Of a stretch of DNA of 20,088 nucleotides, positions 1-10,637 are shown piece by piece; the stretch's first letter is position 1, and each line of letters starts with the position of its first letter. The notes below the pieces were generated by a model, which saw nothing but the letters and a program-made list of their open reading frames with translations, was not told the DNA's origin and searched no databases. Source of the stretch: Apostichopus leukothele (lineage: Eukaryota; Echinodermata; Holothuroidea; Aspidochirotida; Stichopodidae); contig JAAAKB020212446.1 in the NCBI GenBank assembly GCA_010014835.2, positions 1 through 20,088 on the forward strand, in the 5' to 3' direction. Made by a program: the position numbers and the translations under genes.

Positions 1-764
1 ATTGTGAAAAAGATTTTTTTTTATAATAAAACCCCACACATTGTATGGCGGCGCGTGTGTGGCGCATTTGAAGGCAAGGGGGGGGGGGGGGGGGGGGGGG
101 GGAATTTTACTGCGCCAATGTGAAAAAAATTTCCATTCAATGAGACATATTGGAATTATTTGAGAGTCAGAACTCCAGAGAAATAGATGTTTTGAACAAG
201 TTTATCATTTTTTAGCTAGTACGTTAAAAAAACTTTAGAATCAATGCTTGTGACTTCAGATACATTCATATCCTATTTTGAGTCTTTAAATATAGTTATG
301 GGGCATTTCCTGGACATCTTAATCCATATTTTTCTGCATGACAACTTTGTCTCACGGGACACACCTGGCATGTACAAGAAACTACATTCAATTATGACAC
401 ATATTAGAAACATATTCAAGATAATATCAGCATTTTTCTTTTAAAATTATTTACATTTTTGTCTGGGGACTGTTTTTAGGCAAACACAAAATTAATCTTT
501 TTACTGATTTAGATTGTTCAGCTACCCATTGTAAATTTTACATGTACATTATGAGGTCAACCTATTTGGTAACTACAAGAGCTAATCTTACACTGTCCTG
601 TTTGTTCATCAAGACAGAGAACAAATTTACAGTTTCTTTAGAGATGGCATCAACAATATCTTCCAACAAAGTCTGAGAAGTATGTGAAATGAGAGTATGT
701 GTCTTACCGCATAAGTAATTTTTCTAAAAGGCCAAATACTCTTTTCAGCAATAATAAAACTTAC
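1..764. other. TPC3 intron and left edge, low complexity
   Basis: No coding exon was recognised here. It should be the intron before repeat II of the channel. A run of 25 G at 78-102 sits between two similar short strings (tgtgaaaaagattt near 4 and tgtgaaaaaaattt near 119). Confidence 0.5.
78..102 (+). repeat. Poly-G run of 25
   Basis: This is an uninterrupted homopolymer of 25 guanines on the plus strand. The exact length may be unreliable because such runs are prone to sequencing and assembly error. It could form G-quadruplex structure. Confidence 0.9.
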
Positions 765-909
765 TTGTGTTTTATTCCTTTGACGATAACCTGGCTAACT
801 GCTGAGTTGTAAACTGTAGGGAAATGCTTCTCCCAAATTGGTACATATCTTGATTTTTCAATAATTTTCACATTGAGGATATCTGCTGTCTTCATAAATG
901 CTCTTTTGT
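765..909 (-). CDS. TPCN3: TPC3 exon: end of EF-hand-like linker
   Basis: Two bases complete an aspartate, 47 codons follow, and two bases (AA) are left. The acceptor is ttgacag and the donor gtaagt. KRAFMKTADILNVKIIE matches the KKxFxxLADLLNVxVI stretch that ends the EF-hand-like domain of TPC3. IWEKHFPTVYNS and VKGIKHK lead to the start of repeat II. No exon for S1 of repeat II was found in the remaining 764 bases. Confidence 0.9.
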
Positions 910-3900
910 CTGTCAAATGTTGTGAAACAAATTAGAGTAGAGAACATGACATACAAGTGAAGAAATATCCACAGTGATCCTCTACCAGAAAACATATATT
1001 TTGAAGATTATTTTTAATTGAACCAATGTCCCCATGTAATTGACCCCCCCCCAAAAAAAAATAACAATAACAATAACAACAACCACAATGGAATCAATTT
1101 ATCTGGTATTACTAAAAAAAAAAAAAAAAAGCAAAAAGCCTAGCACAAGTACAAACATGTAGAGCTCTGTCTTTGTATATACAAACAACATTTTTAAGTA
1201 TTTTATGAAAATTAAAAATTTGAGTTATTCAGCTAGTACCTATGTTATTATCCTCATCTTTATCCAGAACCTTCCAAATGAGCTTTAGTTGAAGAATACT
1301 TTTAGAAGGCTCAACACTTTTCATCAGGGCGTGCCACCGTTGCCACGGCATCACAAAAACACCACCTTTCCATACTTTCAAGAGGTCCCATGCATATACC
1401 AAGCTGCGGCGCTTCACAAATACGCTCTTCTGTACTTCGTTCTGGAATAAATTAATATACAACATACGGTAAAACGGTTTGAAACATTAGACCACCTGCA
1501 GCACCGTCTTATGAACAAGTATTACACTTACAGGAATCAAACGGACACGTAGCAACATTGTTCATGCTGGTGCTGGATAAAAGATTGTAAGAAAATCCCC
1601 AAAAATATGATAGCAATCATAGCATGCTGTTAATCTTCCCAGAAAACTGTAGCACATTACACCCCATGAGAAGAATGAAAATATTTACACATTATTAAAA
1701 GCATCATAGTCACATTGTTATGGTTTTGCAGCATAGCCCCAAAAGTGTTGGGGATGCAGGCTTGCTGTTCTGATAAAATGGAGGAGTTTTTTAGCTTTAA
1801 ACAGCAGGGAATATCACAGACAACAACTATTATACAAAGGGCCTTACTCTGACATTTACTGTACAACTATTAATAGGTACAAATTTACAAACTGACAAGT
1901 TTAGAAGGAAATTTACTTTAATTGTCATGGTAAGTGCATATCTGTGTACTTTTGTTAATGAGCTGCGCATATGATAAGTTACAACATGAAAAATCTTTGA
2001 AATATACTGTATGAAAAGAATCAATACAGATTGAATATTATCTATAGAGACTGATTGGTATATATACCTTCAAATGTTTCCTGTAGTCTTTATATATCAC
2101 AGCCAAGAATATGCTCATGAAGATGTAGATACACAGTATCACATATATGATGTAGAATAACATGTACCATGGACTGGCATCATAAGCCGGCATCCTAAGG
2201 GGACAAAAAAAATACAGTTTTGTCAGTTTCTTTCAAGATTCTAGCCTGATGTTAGTCTCGTGGAAAAGTAAATTTTACTACTCAATCAGTCTCTAAAGAG
2301 AGTCCAAGTTATACTGGAGAAAACAAGAACTGAACTTTCCTAAAACAAAAGTCTTGTGTTAGTAATAGCTAGCATTTCTTCAACAAAATTCAATTTGGTT
2401 CTCAGTGATAACACACATGATATACTATTAAGGTGTCGCCATGTAATAGACTTTCACTGATATATATACTTATCAATTTGTCATTGTAATGTATAAGATT
2501 ATCAAACCTGGTTTAATATGATATAAATATGGCTTTAGCTATAACATAGAGAACATGCACAGTACATATCCCATTAATATGAATCCACAATCACCTTTCA
2601 TCAGTTAACACATATACATACTAACTAGCTATACTCTTAATTACTTACCTACTAAGAGTAGATTATATTGACAGTGGATGACTAAGCCATCAAACCTGAT
2701 TTCTGGCATGGTGACAACCATAACACCATTTGATAAGTATGAAAGACTGAATAAAATATATCACTGGGGAGGATAAAAATCAGGTTGCATTTATCCCTGA
2801 GATCAGTGGTTCAAACTTTAATCTGGTTGAAAGATTCCCCCATGATTTCCAATTTAATTACTCAGTGATAACCATGTGCCGGTTGTTAATGCTGGGGAAC
2901 AACTTGCTATGATCATCACATATATTTAAAGCAATATATATATCTGAGATCTTTACAAAACAATTGATTGATGTTAACTCACATGATGTCAGGACTATTC
3001 GCTGTTGTCACAAGTACGTAGAGATCCCAAAAGTTCTCAAAATAATCTGACATATAATTGGATGCATCTGGTTTCAAAAGGAAACTACATATAACAGGGA
3101 AAAAGAAATATTCCAACTAGGCATTTCTGTTGAGCTTGATGACATATAAATGCAATATAGGAAGATACAAAAATGGATTGAATTAGTTCAACTGACAATG
3201 TCATACATCAACAATACCTCCTAATCCACACCATGGTCCCTTCCTTCCTTTGAAAAGAAATTTTCACTCATTTTGCAGATTTATTACATCCTTTTCAGGA
3301 GCAAGCTTACCAATTTCAAAAAATGATAACTGGAGATATATTTAGGCCAACAGAAGCAATTATGTTGATAAAATCTTTCTGATAAGTTATACAGTTCCCC
3401 AAAGCTGTCTTTGATCGAAAACTAACGAAATGTTCACTTATATACTGAAGTATGGATATCCAGACAAACCTCTACCATGAATTTAATATTCTTATACAAT
3501 TCAGAAATTACCAACTATAAAACTGGAACCAGTTGACCCAATAACTTAGTCTTCATCTCAGATATGTATAAAAGCAATTTAAACTTGAAATTTTTAGTTT
3601 CCCTTAAAGTTCCAATAATTTGGAAATATAGTGTCACATCTGAAGCACTGAAAATGTTAATTAACTGTGTGAGACAAAGATCTACAGTTTTGAGGACTGT
3701 AGGTGATATTTATTTAATATGATCAGTACTTCATCAAGTATCAAAAGAAAAGAGCAAACAGATATTGCTAGAAATGACTCTAGAATTAATAAGACCCCCC
3801 CCCCGCCTTCTCTCAAAGATTCTTGTGGTAAAAAGTTTCATGTCATTCTCACTTCCAATAGAACACGTGATAAATTTTACACAAATACCCCCATCAGATG

Positions 3901-6900
3901 CATTAAAAGTTTTTAAGTCAGAGGAAAGCTTTTTTCTTAAGCTCATAAATTAAAAAAATTACTCACTCGTCTTCAAAAATTTCTCTGGCCAGTAAGGCGA
4001 ACAAACCGATGACCAAAAAGAGCAGGACCAAGACACTCAAGATGCCCAGGAGGGATCTTCTGATATTACGGAAGGCTTGACGAAGCTGAAGAATTAACAG
4101 CAATTTTAATTTCAAAGGACTTGGAAATGTCTGAAATCTTATTGAATTATCACATTTCTCTTCCTTATTTAAACCTTGATGATACTATACCATTAGGACA
4201 TTACACACGCCCCGTAGGCCTGATATGCTGTTGTATATACACTGATATATATATATCTATATATATATATATATATATAATTGAAATCGTAGTGAGTTGG
4301 AAAATCAAGAACAGTGAAAAAACTTCCAGTCTACACCGGGATTCGAGCCCAGGCCTACAGCTTTATATGCGGACACCCTAACCACTAGGCTATGGACGCT
4401 AATTGTATGTCCAGAGGAAGGTCTTAATTCCACTGTAGGTGTTTGTCACCTGTATCGAACAATACTAGTTCTGTTTTGGTGACATATTTGTCTTACTCTA
4501 GAGATCAAACATGATGCTAACCAACTCGAAATCATTTGTGAATCTTAAAGCCAGATCTCGAAAGAGATACTTTGAACGACTTTTGTGAATGAAATGGAGG
4601 TAAACGACAAAGGCAAATGAATATATGATTGAAATTGTAGTGAGTTGGATAATCAAGAACAGTGAAAAAACTTCCAGCCTCCAAATATAAATATATATTT
4701 ATATATATATATACATACAATTATTTAAATGATCAAATTCCTTGAATGCGAATACTTGTAGTGATATTACTTGAAGTCAAATTTCTTGCTTACATCTCTT
4801 GTCTCTTTGAAGTTCATCATGAAGAGAGGTCTAAGAATTCTTACAATTCTTATCCAGGGTTTTCCACTGCTGATCAATATGACATATACAACCATGTCAA
4901 TCAAGGTGATCTGAAAAAACAAACAGAATCCCTTTGCTTAATAAATTTATCTATTACTGTACCACATCTACAGTTTAGACTATATACACCGGCCATCAGA
5001 ACCCTTAAATTAATCAAAATAACTCCATAATGGTACATAAAATGTTTGGTAAACATGCCCCTATCTTCAGTTATCAATGTATATCACATCTTTCAATTAT
5101 GGAATAGTATAAAACCTCAAAACAAATACCTTCATATTCTGACTGTGTACAGTAATGCTGTGTTATCCTGCTTTTTGCTTTTAAGTTTAAGTTTAATTCA
5201 ATTTATGAGGTAGCTAAATATAAAATGTCTACCAAGGAGAAAGATTATGAGGATGAGATAAAGGTTGTAGTTACCAGCAGTTTTTGAACAATGCTAAATG
5301 TGTCACAGTTGAAAGACTATGTTACATGGTACCATTCATGCAAGTAGAGGCAAAGTTGCCAAAATGACAAGAGCCCTTTGTGCCACTCTATGTTAGTAAC
5401 TCTAAATCCCTGGGTAACTATTTGTTTTTTTGTTTAATGATTAGAATACATGCACATAACTCACATATCAACATGGTTGTCAGCACAGAGCTCTAATTGG
5501 AGCAGTACAATGTAAATTTCACACGTTTTAATACACTTTCAATATTTTATCTGATACCATGGAAGTGAACACGTACAGTTTGCCAAAATAAATACAGGAG
5601 CCATTTGTACCATGGCATGTATCACTAAATCTAAATCTCTGAGAACGGTTAAAAGAATTTTTTTTTTCCGTGACAAAATGAAAAGAAAAAACACACTCTG
5701 ACAGATTACTACAGATGCAAGAGCCATCTGTGCCGATGTATTTGAATATATAAAGCTGGGTGACTAGGTGTTATTACTTCAAGATCAGAAAAAAAAAATC
5801 AAATAAATTGAGAACGGAAATTTGAAAGTAGAATCCCTCTTTTGCCAAATGTTATTTCAAAACCTTGTGCAGAGTCAGGTCTTGACTTAATAGAAGTTAA
5901 TGAAGACTGCATGCTTTCATTCATCTTGATGGATTAGAATGAGCAAGAAACCATTTTTCAAATAATTCAAACCTACCGAGATCTTCAAAATGTAGATTTC
6001 AAAATTCCAGGTAAAGTTGTTCGGCTAAAGATCCCATGCACACCATGAAGTAAATCATTTATTTCAATGCAAGTATTTTCAACTACATTAAAATCATTGT
6101 CTTCAGCTTTTAACTAATATATCATTAACATACATTCAAACTTATGAATAATTCTTGGAAAAGAGTTCTGCTTACCACGATCACGGAAAGAACAATCCAG
6201 TTTTTTATGTCACCCATCCAGAAGATACCTGACATACATCTCTTGCTATGTGCAAGTCGAAACAGGAAATAGCAGAGGCAGACAAATTCTATCGTCATTG
6301 TCGTCTGTGGATAAAAACAAATTTGTGACAGTCAGCCTCTGAAGAAGATCCTGCTAGGATCACAATGTCAGGCCCACTTACTATTACAGATTCTCCTACA
6401 CAGGCTCTTTAGTGGATAAGCAGTTTGCTAACAGGGTTTGTTTTTTTAAAAATTTTATTTGTATGTTATTTTGAAACAAATTACTGTCAGTGATGAGAGA
6501 TTCTGTTGACATTTGTCACATTACCTCCTATCTACAGCTGAATATCTTGATTTCAAAATTCCAAACTCTAAAAAAAAAGAAGCAAAACCAATGTGTTTTC
6601 ATTGACTTTCAAGTTTTTGGATATATATGATTAGCAATACATCATTAATAGCACTGGTTTTCAAACAATTTAGACCTGTTTTATCTGAAGCGTGGATCCA
6701 GTGACTAAAGTTAACCTCAAACCAGCTGGTTTCAATTCACTACTGAATTTGTAGCTAGTAATAACTTTCCACCAATTTGCAAAGTAAATATTGTGAAAGA
6801 TACACTGTTGATCTTTCTTGGTTTTTAAAAATAAATTAATAGATCTAACTTTTCTTGAGGTGCTACACATAAATGTTAATTTAACAGCAAAGAAACAAAC

Positions 6901-8048
6901 TAACAATTACAATGTAATTTTGCCTCTCAAACCAGCACCTTTACCCCATGTTTATTTATTTTTTGAGGGGCAAAAGTACCAATTTAGAGGATATTTAAGA
7001 TCTCTCTTACATCTCTTAATGGAGTTTTCTCATGTTTACTGTAGCAATTTTATACTAACCATGAAAAAGTCATATAGCCAATAGAAGATGAGATGCAGCA
7101 TGGATGATATCATTTGGATGTGATGTGGATTTAATCATGTTCAACATTACTGAAATATAAGGATCATGGACATGCAAGTTGAATGGATTCCAATTAAGAA
7201 ATGAGTTGAAAGTGCAACAAAAGTAGCATACAGTATGTGGTTTATATATTGATAGCATTACATACTATCAAAACATGAGAGGTATATCCATTAGCCTGGT
7301 TCTTCTTTGACTGTCACATACTAATTTCCCTCTCTTACAATGAGATTACAAATGCTAAAATTACATTTTATTATTCTTTTATTAATGTCAAATTATTAGA
7401 ATGTAAATAAATGTAGATTACAAGAAGACAAAGATATAAAAGGGACTTCTGGGAACTCAAGGAATTGACCAAATGTTTGAAAACGATCAAATTATTAAAT
7501 TACAAATATTAATCTTAAAGGACAACTTCAGATTGTAAAATTTAATAGTCCCCTAAAAATAGAGGGGAAAATTTGGGTGTTTTTTAGTGTTTCTATAGCT
7601 ATACTAGTTTTCAAGATATTCACCCTTAAATTAGGTTTGATCTCTGGAGTGCTCCTTTAAGGCTAAGCTGATGATAATATCAATTTTGTCAGTGCAGGTT
7701 GCTGTAATAATTAGCGAATTATGGACAAATTTATGTTATAAATAACAATGAAAACTTGAATGCATGTTGACAGTTGAATGCAGAATAACAAGGAATTTAG
7801 CAGAGATCTAACATATATACATTTAATCCTGCAATAATACTTACCCATACTGGTAATTCAAGATTGGTGATTGCTGGATCTTCAAAGAGAGCCAGAGCCA
7901 TGATAACAAACAGGAAAAAATAGAGGAGGTACACCAAGTACCATCTGTTGTAGGTGTCATAAAAGTCCAGAGATACCTTATCCAGTTTGAATTTAAAATT
8001 TCGACCTGCTTTTGCATCTTTTACAAAAGTTGTGGCTTTGTGTAGATC
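765..8048 (-). CDS. TPCN3: Two-pore channel 3 (TPC3), partial gene, 8 exons
   Basis: Two-pore channels are cation channels with two six-segment repeats per chain that work as dimers in endolysosomal or plasma membranes; TPC3 is the branch missing from humans and rodents. Eight minus-strand exons (7845-8048, 6176-6304, 4794-4910, 3967-4085, 2983-3084, 2068-2194, 1240-1441, 765-909) join in phase into about 381 residues. They give S1 (LVYLLYFFLFVIMALALFEDP), S2-S3, an arginine-bearing S4 (WIRIVRILRPLF), S5, the pore helix and filter (LYVLVTTANSPDIMMPA), S6 (FMSIFLAVIYKDYRKHLK) and the linker to repeat II. Every border has GT/AG. The phrases TTANSPD-MMPA and FMSIFLAV-Y--YRKHLKNEV, as I recall them, favour TPC3 over TPC1 or TPC2. 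The start exon was not found, and repeat II lies beyond the left edge (the last codon is left with two bases, AA). Introns carry SINE and TTAA-element insertions. Family certain; subtype likely. Confidence 0.93.
1044..1130. repeat. Homopolymer and AAC-rich low-complexity stretch
   Basis: Inside the intron at 910-1239 are 9 C, then A-rich sequence, then repeated ataaca/acaaca units, then 17 A at 1114-1130. No exon lies in this intron. Confidence 0.8.
1240..1441 (-). CDS. TPCN3: TPC3 exon: interdomain linker with EF-hand loop, first part
   Basis: The exon has 67 codons plus one base, with acceptor tattccag and donor gtacta. The residues NEVQKSVFVKRRSLVYAWDL continue the S6 helix into the cytosol. 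ALMKSVEPSKS and LIWKVLDKDEDNNI resemble the EF-hand-like domain between the two repeats. The calcium-loop-like run DKDEDNNI is cut by the intron and resumes as DKRAF in the next exon. Confidence 0.9.
2068..2194 (-). CDS. TPCN3: TPC3 exon: S6 of repeat I
   Basis: One base completes the methionine codon, and 42 codons follow. MPAYDASPWYMLFYIIYVI leads into S6 (YIFMSIFLAVIYKDYRKHLK), which lines the gate. The donor is gtatat. It continues in frame to the linker exon NEVQKSVFVKRR, matching the unbroken helix that connects S6 to the EF-hand region in TPC structures. Confidence 0.93.
2983..3084 (-). CDS. TPCN3: TPC3 exon: pore loop and selectivity filter of repeat I
   Basis: One base completes the previous codon, 33 codons follow, and two bases remain (AT|G). 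The acceptor is atgtag, chosen over an AG 22 bases further in because only this one keeps frame. FENFWDLYVLVTTANSPDI is the pore helix plus the TAN filter shared by two-pore channels. The exon ends inside the conserved D-[VI]-M-M-P motif. Confidence 0.93.
3967..4085 (-). CDS. TPCN3: TPC3 exon: S4-S5 linker and S5 of repeat I
   Basis: The exon has 39 codons plus two bases. It opens with LRQAFRNIRRSLLGI, the amphipathic S4-S5 linker, where basic residues of TPCs contact phosphoinositides. S5 follows (SVLVLLFLVIGLFALLA), then the acidic end REIFED. The donor is gtgagt. The split codon GA|T continues into the pore exon at 2983-3084. Confidence 0.92.
4243..4400 (-). mobile_element. tRNA-derived SINE with (TA)n tail
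   Basis: On the minus strand from about 4400 downward there is a tRNA-like head. It has an A-box-like TAGCCTAGTGG and a B box GGCTCGAATCC, with a degenerate anticodon region. An unrelated body (4280-4329) follows and ends in a TA dinucleotide run at about 4243-4279. This head-body-simple tail layout is that of a Pol III SINE. It lies in the TPC3 intron 4086-4793 in the gene's own orientation. A clear target duplication was not found. Confidence 0.75.
4628..4677 (-). repeat. Second copy of the SINE body, headless
   Basis: These 50 bases repeat 4280-4329 with two mismatches, in the same orientation and offset by 348 bases. The tRNA head is missing. Another TA-rich run follows at about 4684-4716. 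It is either a 5'-truncated SINE copy or one end of a local duplication. Confidence 0.8.
4794..4910 (-). CDS. TPCN3: TPC3 exon: S3 end and S4 of repeat I
   Basis: The exon has 39 codons in phase 0, with acceptor ttttttcag and donor gtaagc. ITLIDMVVYVILI completes S3. WIRIVRILRPLFMMNFKETRD is S4, with arginines at three-residue spacing, and the RPLF--NF element is typical of two-pore channels. In known animal TPCs, repeat II carries most of the voltage sensing, so the arginines here do not by themselves predict voltage dependence. Confidence 0.92.
5356..5765. repeat. Three diverged copies of a roughly 60-base unit
   Basis: Similar strings occur at about 5356-5418, 5579-5646 and 5713-5765. The first two share ttgccaaaat, a gagcc-tttgt core and a ctaaatc-ctg end. 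The third keeps gcaagagccatctgtgcc. They lie in the TPC3 intron 4911-6175. They look like old copies of one dispersed repeat; the family was not recognised. Confidence 0.5.
6176..6304 (-). CDS. TPCN3: TPC3 exon: S2-S3 of repeat I
   Basis: The exon has 43 codons in phase 0 at both ends. It is preceded by ...ccacag and followed by gtaag. The residues TTMTIEFVCLCYFLFRLAHS form S2 with the conserved glutamate and arginine. A short cytosolic loop leads to DIKNWIVLSVIV, the start of S3. It joins in frame to the LPVW end of the preceding exon. Confidence 0.93.
7519..7656. mobile_element. Miniature TTAA-flanked transposon (MITE), 138 bp
   Basis: TTAA at 7515-7518 and 7657-7660 bracket inverted ends that begin AGGACAACTTCAGAT on the left and, read inward from the right, AGGAGCACTCCAGAG. 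About 12 of 15 bases match. TTAA target duplication is the mark of piggyBac-type transposition. The element is too short to code and is therefore non-autonomous. It lies in the TPC3 intron 6305-7844. Confidence 0.65.
7845..8048 (-). CDS. TPCN3: TPC3 exon: pre-S1 and S1 of repeat I
   Basis: This is the most upstream TPC3 exon recognised. It has 68 codons in phase 0 at both ends, with acceptor ...ttttag and donor gtaag. It opens with the cytosolic motif DLHKATTFVKDAKAGRNF, related to the FIEDA or FVEDA stretch before S1 in TPC2 and TPC3. A tyrosine-rich pre-helix and S1 follow, ending ALALFEDPAITNLELPVW. The LALFE-PA turn at the outer end of S1 is a strong two-pore channel marker. The exon has no initiator methionine, so at least one more 5' exon must lie upstream on the minus strand. 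Confidence 0.93.
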
Positions 8049-9656
8049 CTAAAATTTGAACAGAAAGGAAAATATTTTGACAGATAAATTATGCCAAACA
8101 TCTTGGAACAAATGCAGCTGCACCTGTACTACAATGTAATTGATTCGATACACCTGTAATATTGCAAGTATTGCTGTATAAAATGTCATTGATTTTACTC
8201 TATGATGATAATTATACGTATGTTATTTAACACATATGGGAAATAGAAAAAGCTTCCTACCTACCTAGTCAGACAAAATGCCAACATGGAACACTATCTA
8301 CCTAGAGCTCGTTCGCACACCTAATTACCACTTCTTCAATTTGCACAGATCTTGCAATTTGCAATCTTGGAATATGTCACATCTTGATGTTTGTAAAAAT
8401 CATGTATAAACCTCTTATCTGTTGTTGCTACGGTTTTAAAAGTGGATTGAAAAATTGAATTACAGTGCTGCGGACGTGGCTTATAGCAGCTATAGTAGTT
8501 CCAAACTGGGGAAGCTTCCTAGAAACCATGTACTGTATGTTGTTTTCAACACATGTTGTTCATTGATGCATTAAAATGTTTATGTTAAAGATTGTACTTT
8601 CTTGTTTTGTTTTTGTGCCTCATAATCTAGATACTACTCTTTGACTTCAAACATGATAATTGCAAATGCAGCTCAGACTTTCAACTGTAACTGCTCTTTA
8701 TATAATACTGCCTGTAAACTGGTTGTCAACTCTTGTAAACATGTACCTCAACAAAACGGGTACAGATCAAATAATGTATGTAGAATAACACTCAATTAAA
8801 TCACTAACAGTAATAGGCTGTGTTTGCTTTCAATTGATAAGATGAATCTTGTGAAAATAAAACAAGATCTTGGGGATGTCTTGTTTGGGCTTGGCAAGAG
8901 AAAGGGAATGGCAATAATATTAAAATTTTCTCAGAACTGGATAATGGTTGTTATTTATTCAACCTAACAGTTACTCTTTGACATCAAAATTTAGTCATCT
9001 CAATCATACCAAAACAAAGCCATCATTATGCATATATATATTGAACATTGATTCAATTGCATCTAATTACTGTACATAAAACAATATTCTTAATTGTGTT
9101 GTATATAACTAAGCTGTTGTTAGGAGATCAAAGTTGTTGCATAATTGGTAGTGGTTGCCACTACATCAGTTACAAAAGTGAACAAAGTTTGTAGCCCTGA
9201 TCTTTGAACTGCTTATCTGCAGTTTACACTGATAAACAAATTGTTCTTATAACTCTTACCGCAACAATTGCTTCACCAATGAAACACAATATAGTGGTGA
9301 ATAAATCATGATAGTACGTAATAGAGACTGTTAGCTAACTAGACCAAAACTTTTTACATACTATACAGTAATTTCTAAACAACTCTAGGAATGTTCTAAT
9401 TAGGAATTGTAAATAAGATTGTTCTTGTGATGACTGTATGTATACTTCAACATTTTGATGCTTTTGTACTATCTTCTATGTATTTTTTGTATTATCATCT
9501 TGCAGAAATAAAGAGAGAATATATATAGGAATTCATCATTCCAAATAAATAAAAAAAGCTGCTGGTTGAATTTCAAAATTCAAAATACTATCATGTCTGG
9601 GAAGTCCTTATGATGCTCAATATATGCAGTACATTACCTGGTCAATTTTGGTCAAA

Positions 9657-9680
9657 TGGTCAAATTTGTTAATTTGACCA
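9657..9680. repeat. Short perfect hairpin, 10-bp arms
   Basis: The arms TGGTCAAATT and AATTTGACCA flank a TGTT loop. Two further ggtcaa copies lie just upstream (9649 and 9641 area), giving a small cluster of the same word. No function is assigned. Confidence 0.75.
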
Positions 9681-9757
9681 AATTGATATACCGAGGATGG
9701 TTTTCAACAGAACTGAACTTGAACCACTATCAATGCCAGGAGTGAAATCATTTACTC

Positions 9758-9787
9758 TATTAAAGGACACCATGGTGTCTTTTATTA
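9758..9787. repeat. 30-bp near-perfect palindrome
   Basis: The arms TATTAAAGGACACCA and TGGTGTCTTTTATTA match at 13 of 15 pairs, centred on CCATGG with no loop. The left arm contains TTAAAGGACA, the same word that opens the TTAA element at 7515, so it may be a transposon remnant. Confidence 0.75.
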
Positions 9788-10281
9788 GGTTTTAGCTGAT
9801 ATGTTCAGAGTAGAATATGGTATCAAATGGAGCTTCAAATAGCTACAATTGAAAACATTGCAAAGTTGTGTTCCTTTCTTCTTTGGCTTGACCACACTAT
9901 GTTACTTAAATTGGGCAAAGTTTGATCCTGACAATTTATCATAAATTTTCCATTTCAGATGAATATTAGCACTAACTTATTTATTTTTGTAAAAGTTGTG
10001 TATTTTAGGCACTTGGTCATCACCACAAGGGTGGATGCAGTAGCATGTGTAGCCAAGATCTTCTTTTGGGGGAGGGGGGGGGGGGGCAAACGTGTATCTT
10101 TTCCCCCCTACATCCTACATGCTAATCTAATTGCAGAAGAGATATATGAATAAATGGAGATAGAAATGTGTAGTATAGTATAGAGATCACTTGAGGTGTT
10201 TACTAGGGATCAAATGACAATATATTTCTGTCCAGTACCTATAAGACTAATACTGTTACAGTCTTATGTTGAGAGTTTTAA

Positions 10282-10637
10282 AGGGTGTGAAGACTCGCGC
10301 AAAAAGAAACGTCTAATGCCGGTAATCTGACCTAGTTTCGAATGAGGTGTAACAGAAGTGTTAGACACCACCATCGATCCCAGAAAGTACACACACAGCT
10401 TGCTACCGTCGGTAATTAGACACTATTGTACAGTCAGTACATACAGCTACGGTCAATACCCACAACACAGTGTACATAGCAACGATGGACATCTCAGGTC
10501 TAGATAAAAGATAACAATGTATCACGTTTCATTACTGTCTGCATTTTGTAGCGACAAGAAGAAAACTTTACTTGCAAGCAACGGAAGTTAACTTTTCCAG
10601 AGCGCGGCACGCGGTTTGGGGCGAGTCTTCAATGCCT
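10282..10637. mobile_element. Miniature TTAA-flanked transposon (MITE), 356 bp
   Basis: TTAA at 10278-10281 and 10638-10641 flank inverted ends. Read inward these are AGGGTGTGAAGACTCGCGC and AGGCATTGAAGACTCGCCC, with TGAAGACTCGC shared exactly. The interior has a visibly higher CpG content than its surroundings and no coding frame. Inside, gtctaatgccggtaat (about 10312) and an inverted partner near 10403-10420 give further symmetry. It is a non-autonomous element of a TTAA-specific family such as piggyBac; the family name was not determined. Confidence 0.7.

Larger units (their letters stand above)
1442..3966. other. TPC3 introns without recognised elements
   Basis: Between the exons listed, the introns at 1442-2067, 2195-2982 and 3085-3966 are AT-rich. 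I see no RNA gene or bounded repeat in them apart from a short C-run near 3797. Open frames here, such as those at 1657-2024 and 3719-3953, lack family resemblance and are treated as chance. Confidence 0.5.
8049..10277. other. Upstream of TPC3: no exon recognised
   Basis: This is AT-rich sequence between the most upstream recognised TPC3 exon and a TTAA element. The missing first exon of TPC3 could lie here or further right. I found two inverted repeats (9657-9680, 9758-9787) and a G-run near 10068-10086, and nothing else that I can support. Confidence 0.4.

Noticed and set aside
548-658. Minus-strand open stretch after an AG acceptor, reading TLLEDIVDAISKETVNLF, as a possible next TPC3 exon
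   Set aside because: It is out of phase with the AA left by the exon at 765-909, ends in a stop, and does not resemble S1 of repeat II.
4121-4381. Plus-strand 86-codon open frame
   Set aside because: It runs through the TA repeat and antisense through the SINE.
9258-9330. Minus-strand stretch ending at a good donor, reading HDLFTTILCFIGEAIVA, as the missing TPC3 start exon
   Set aside because: There is no ATG before an upstream stop in that frame and no resemblance to TPC N-termini.
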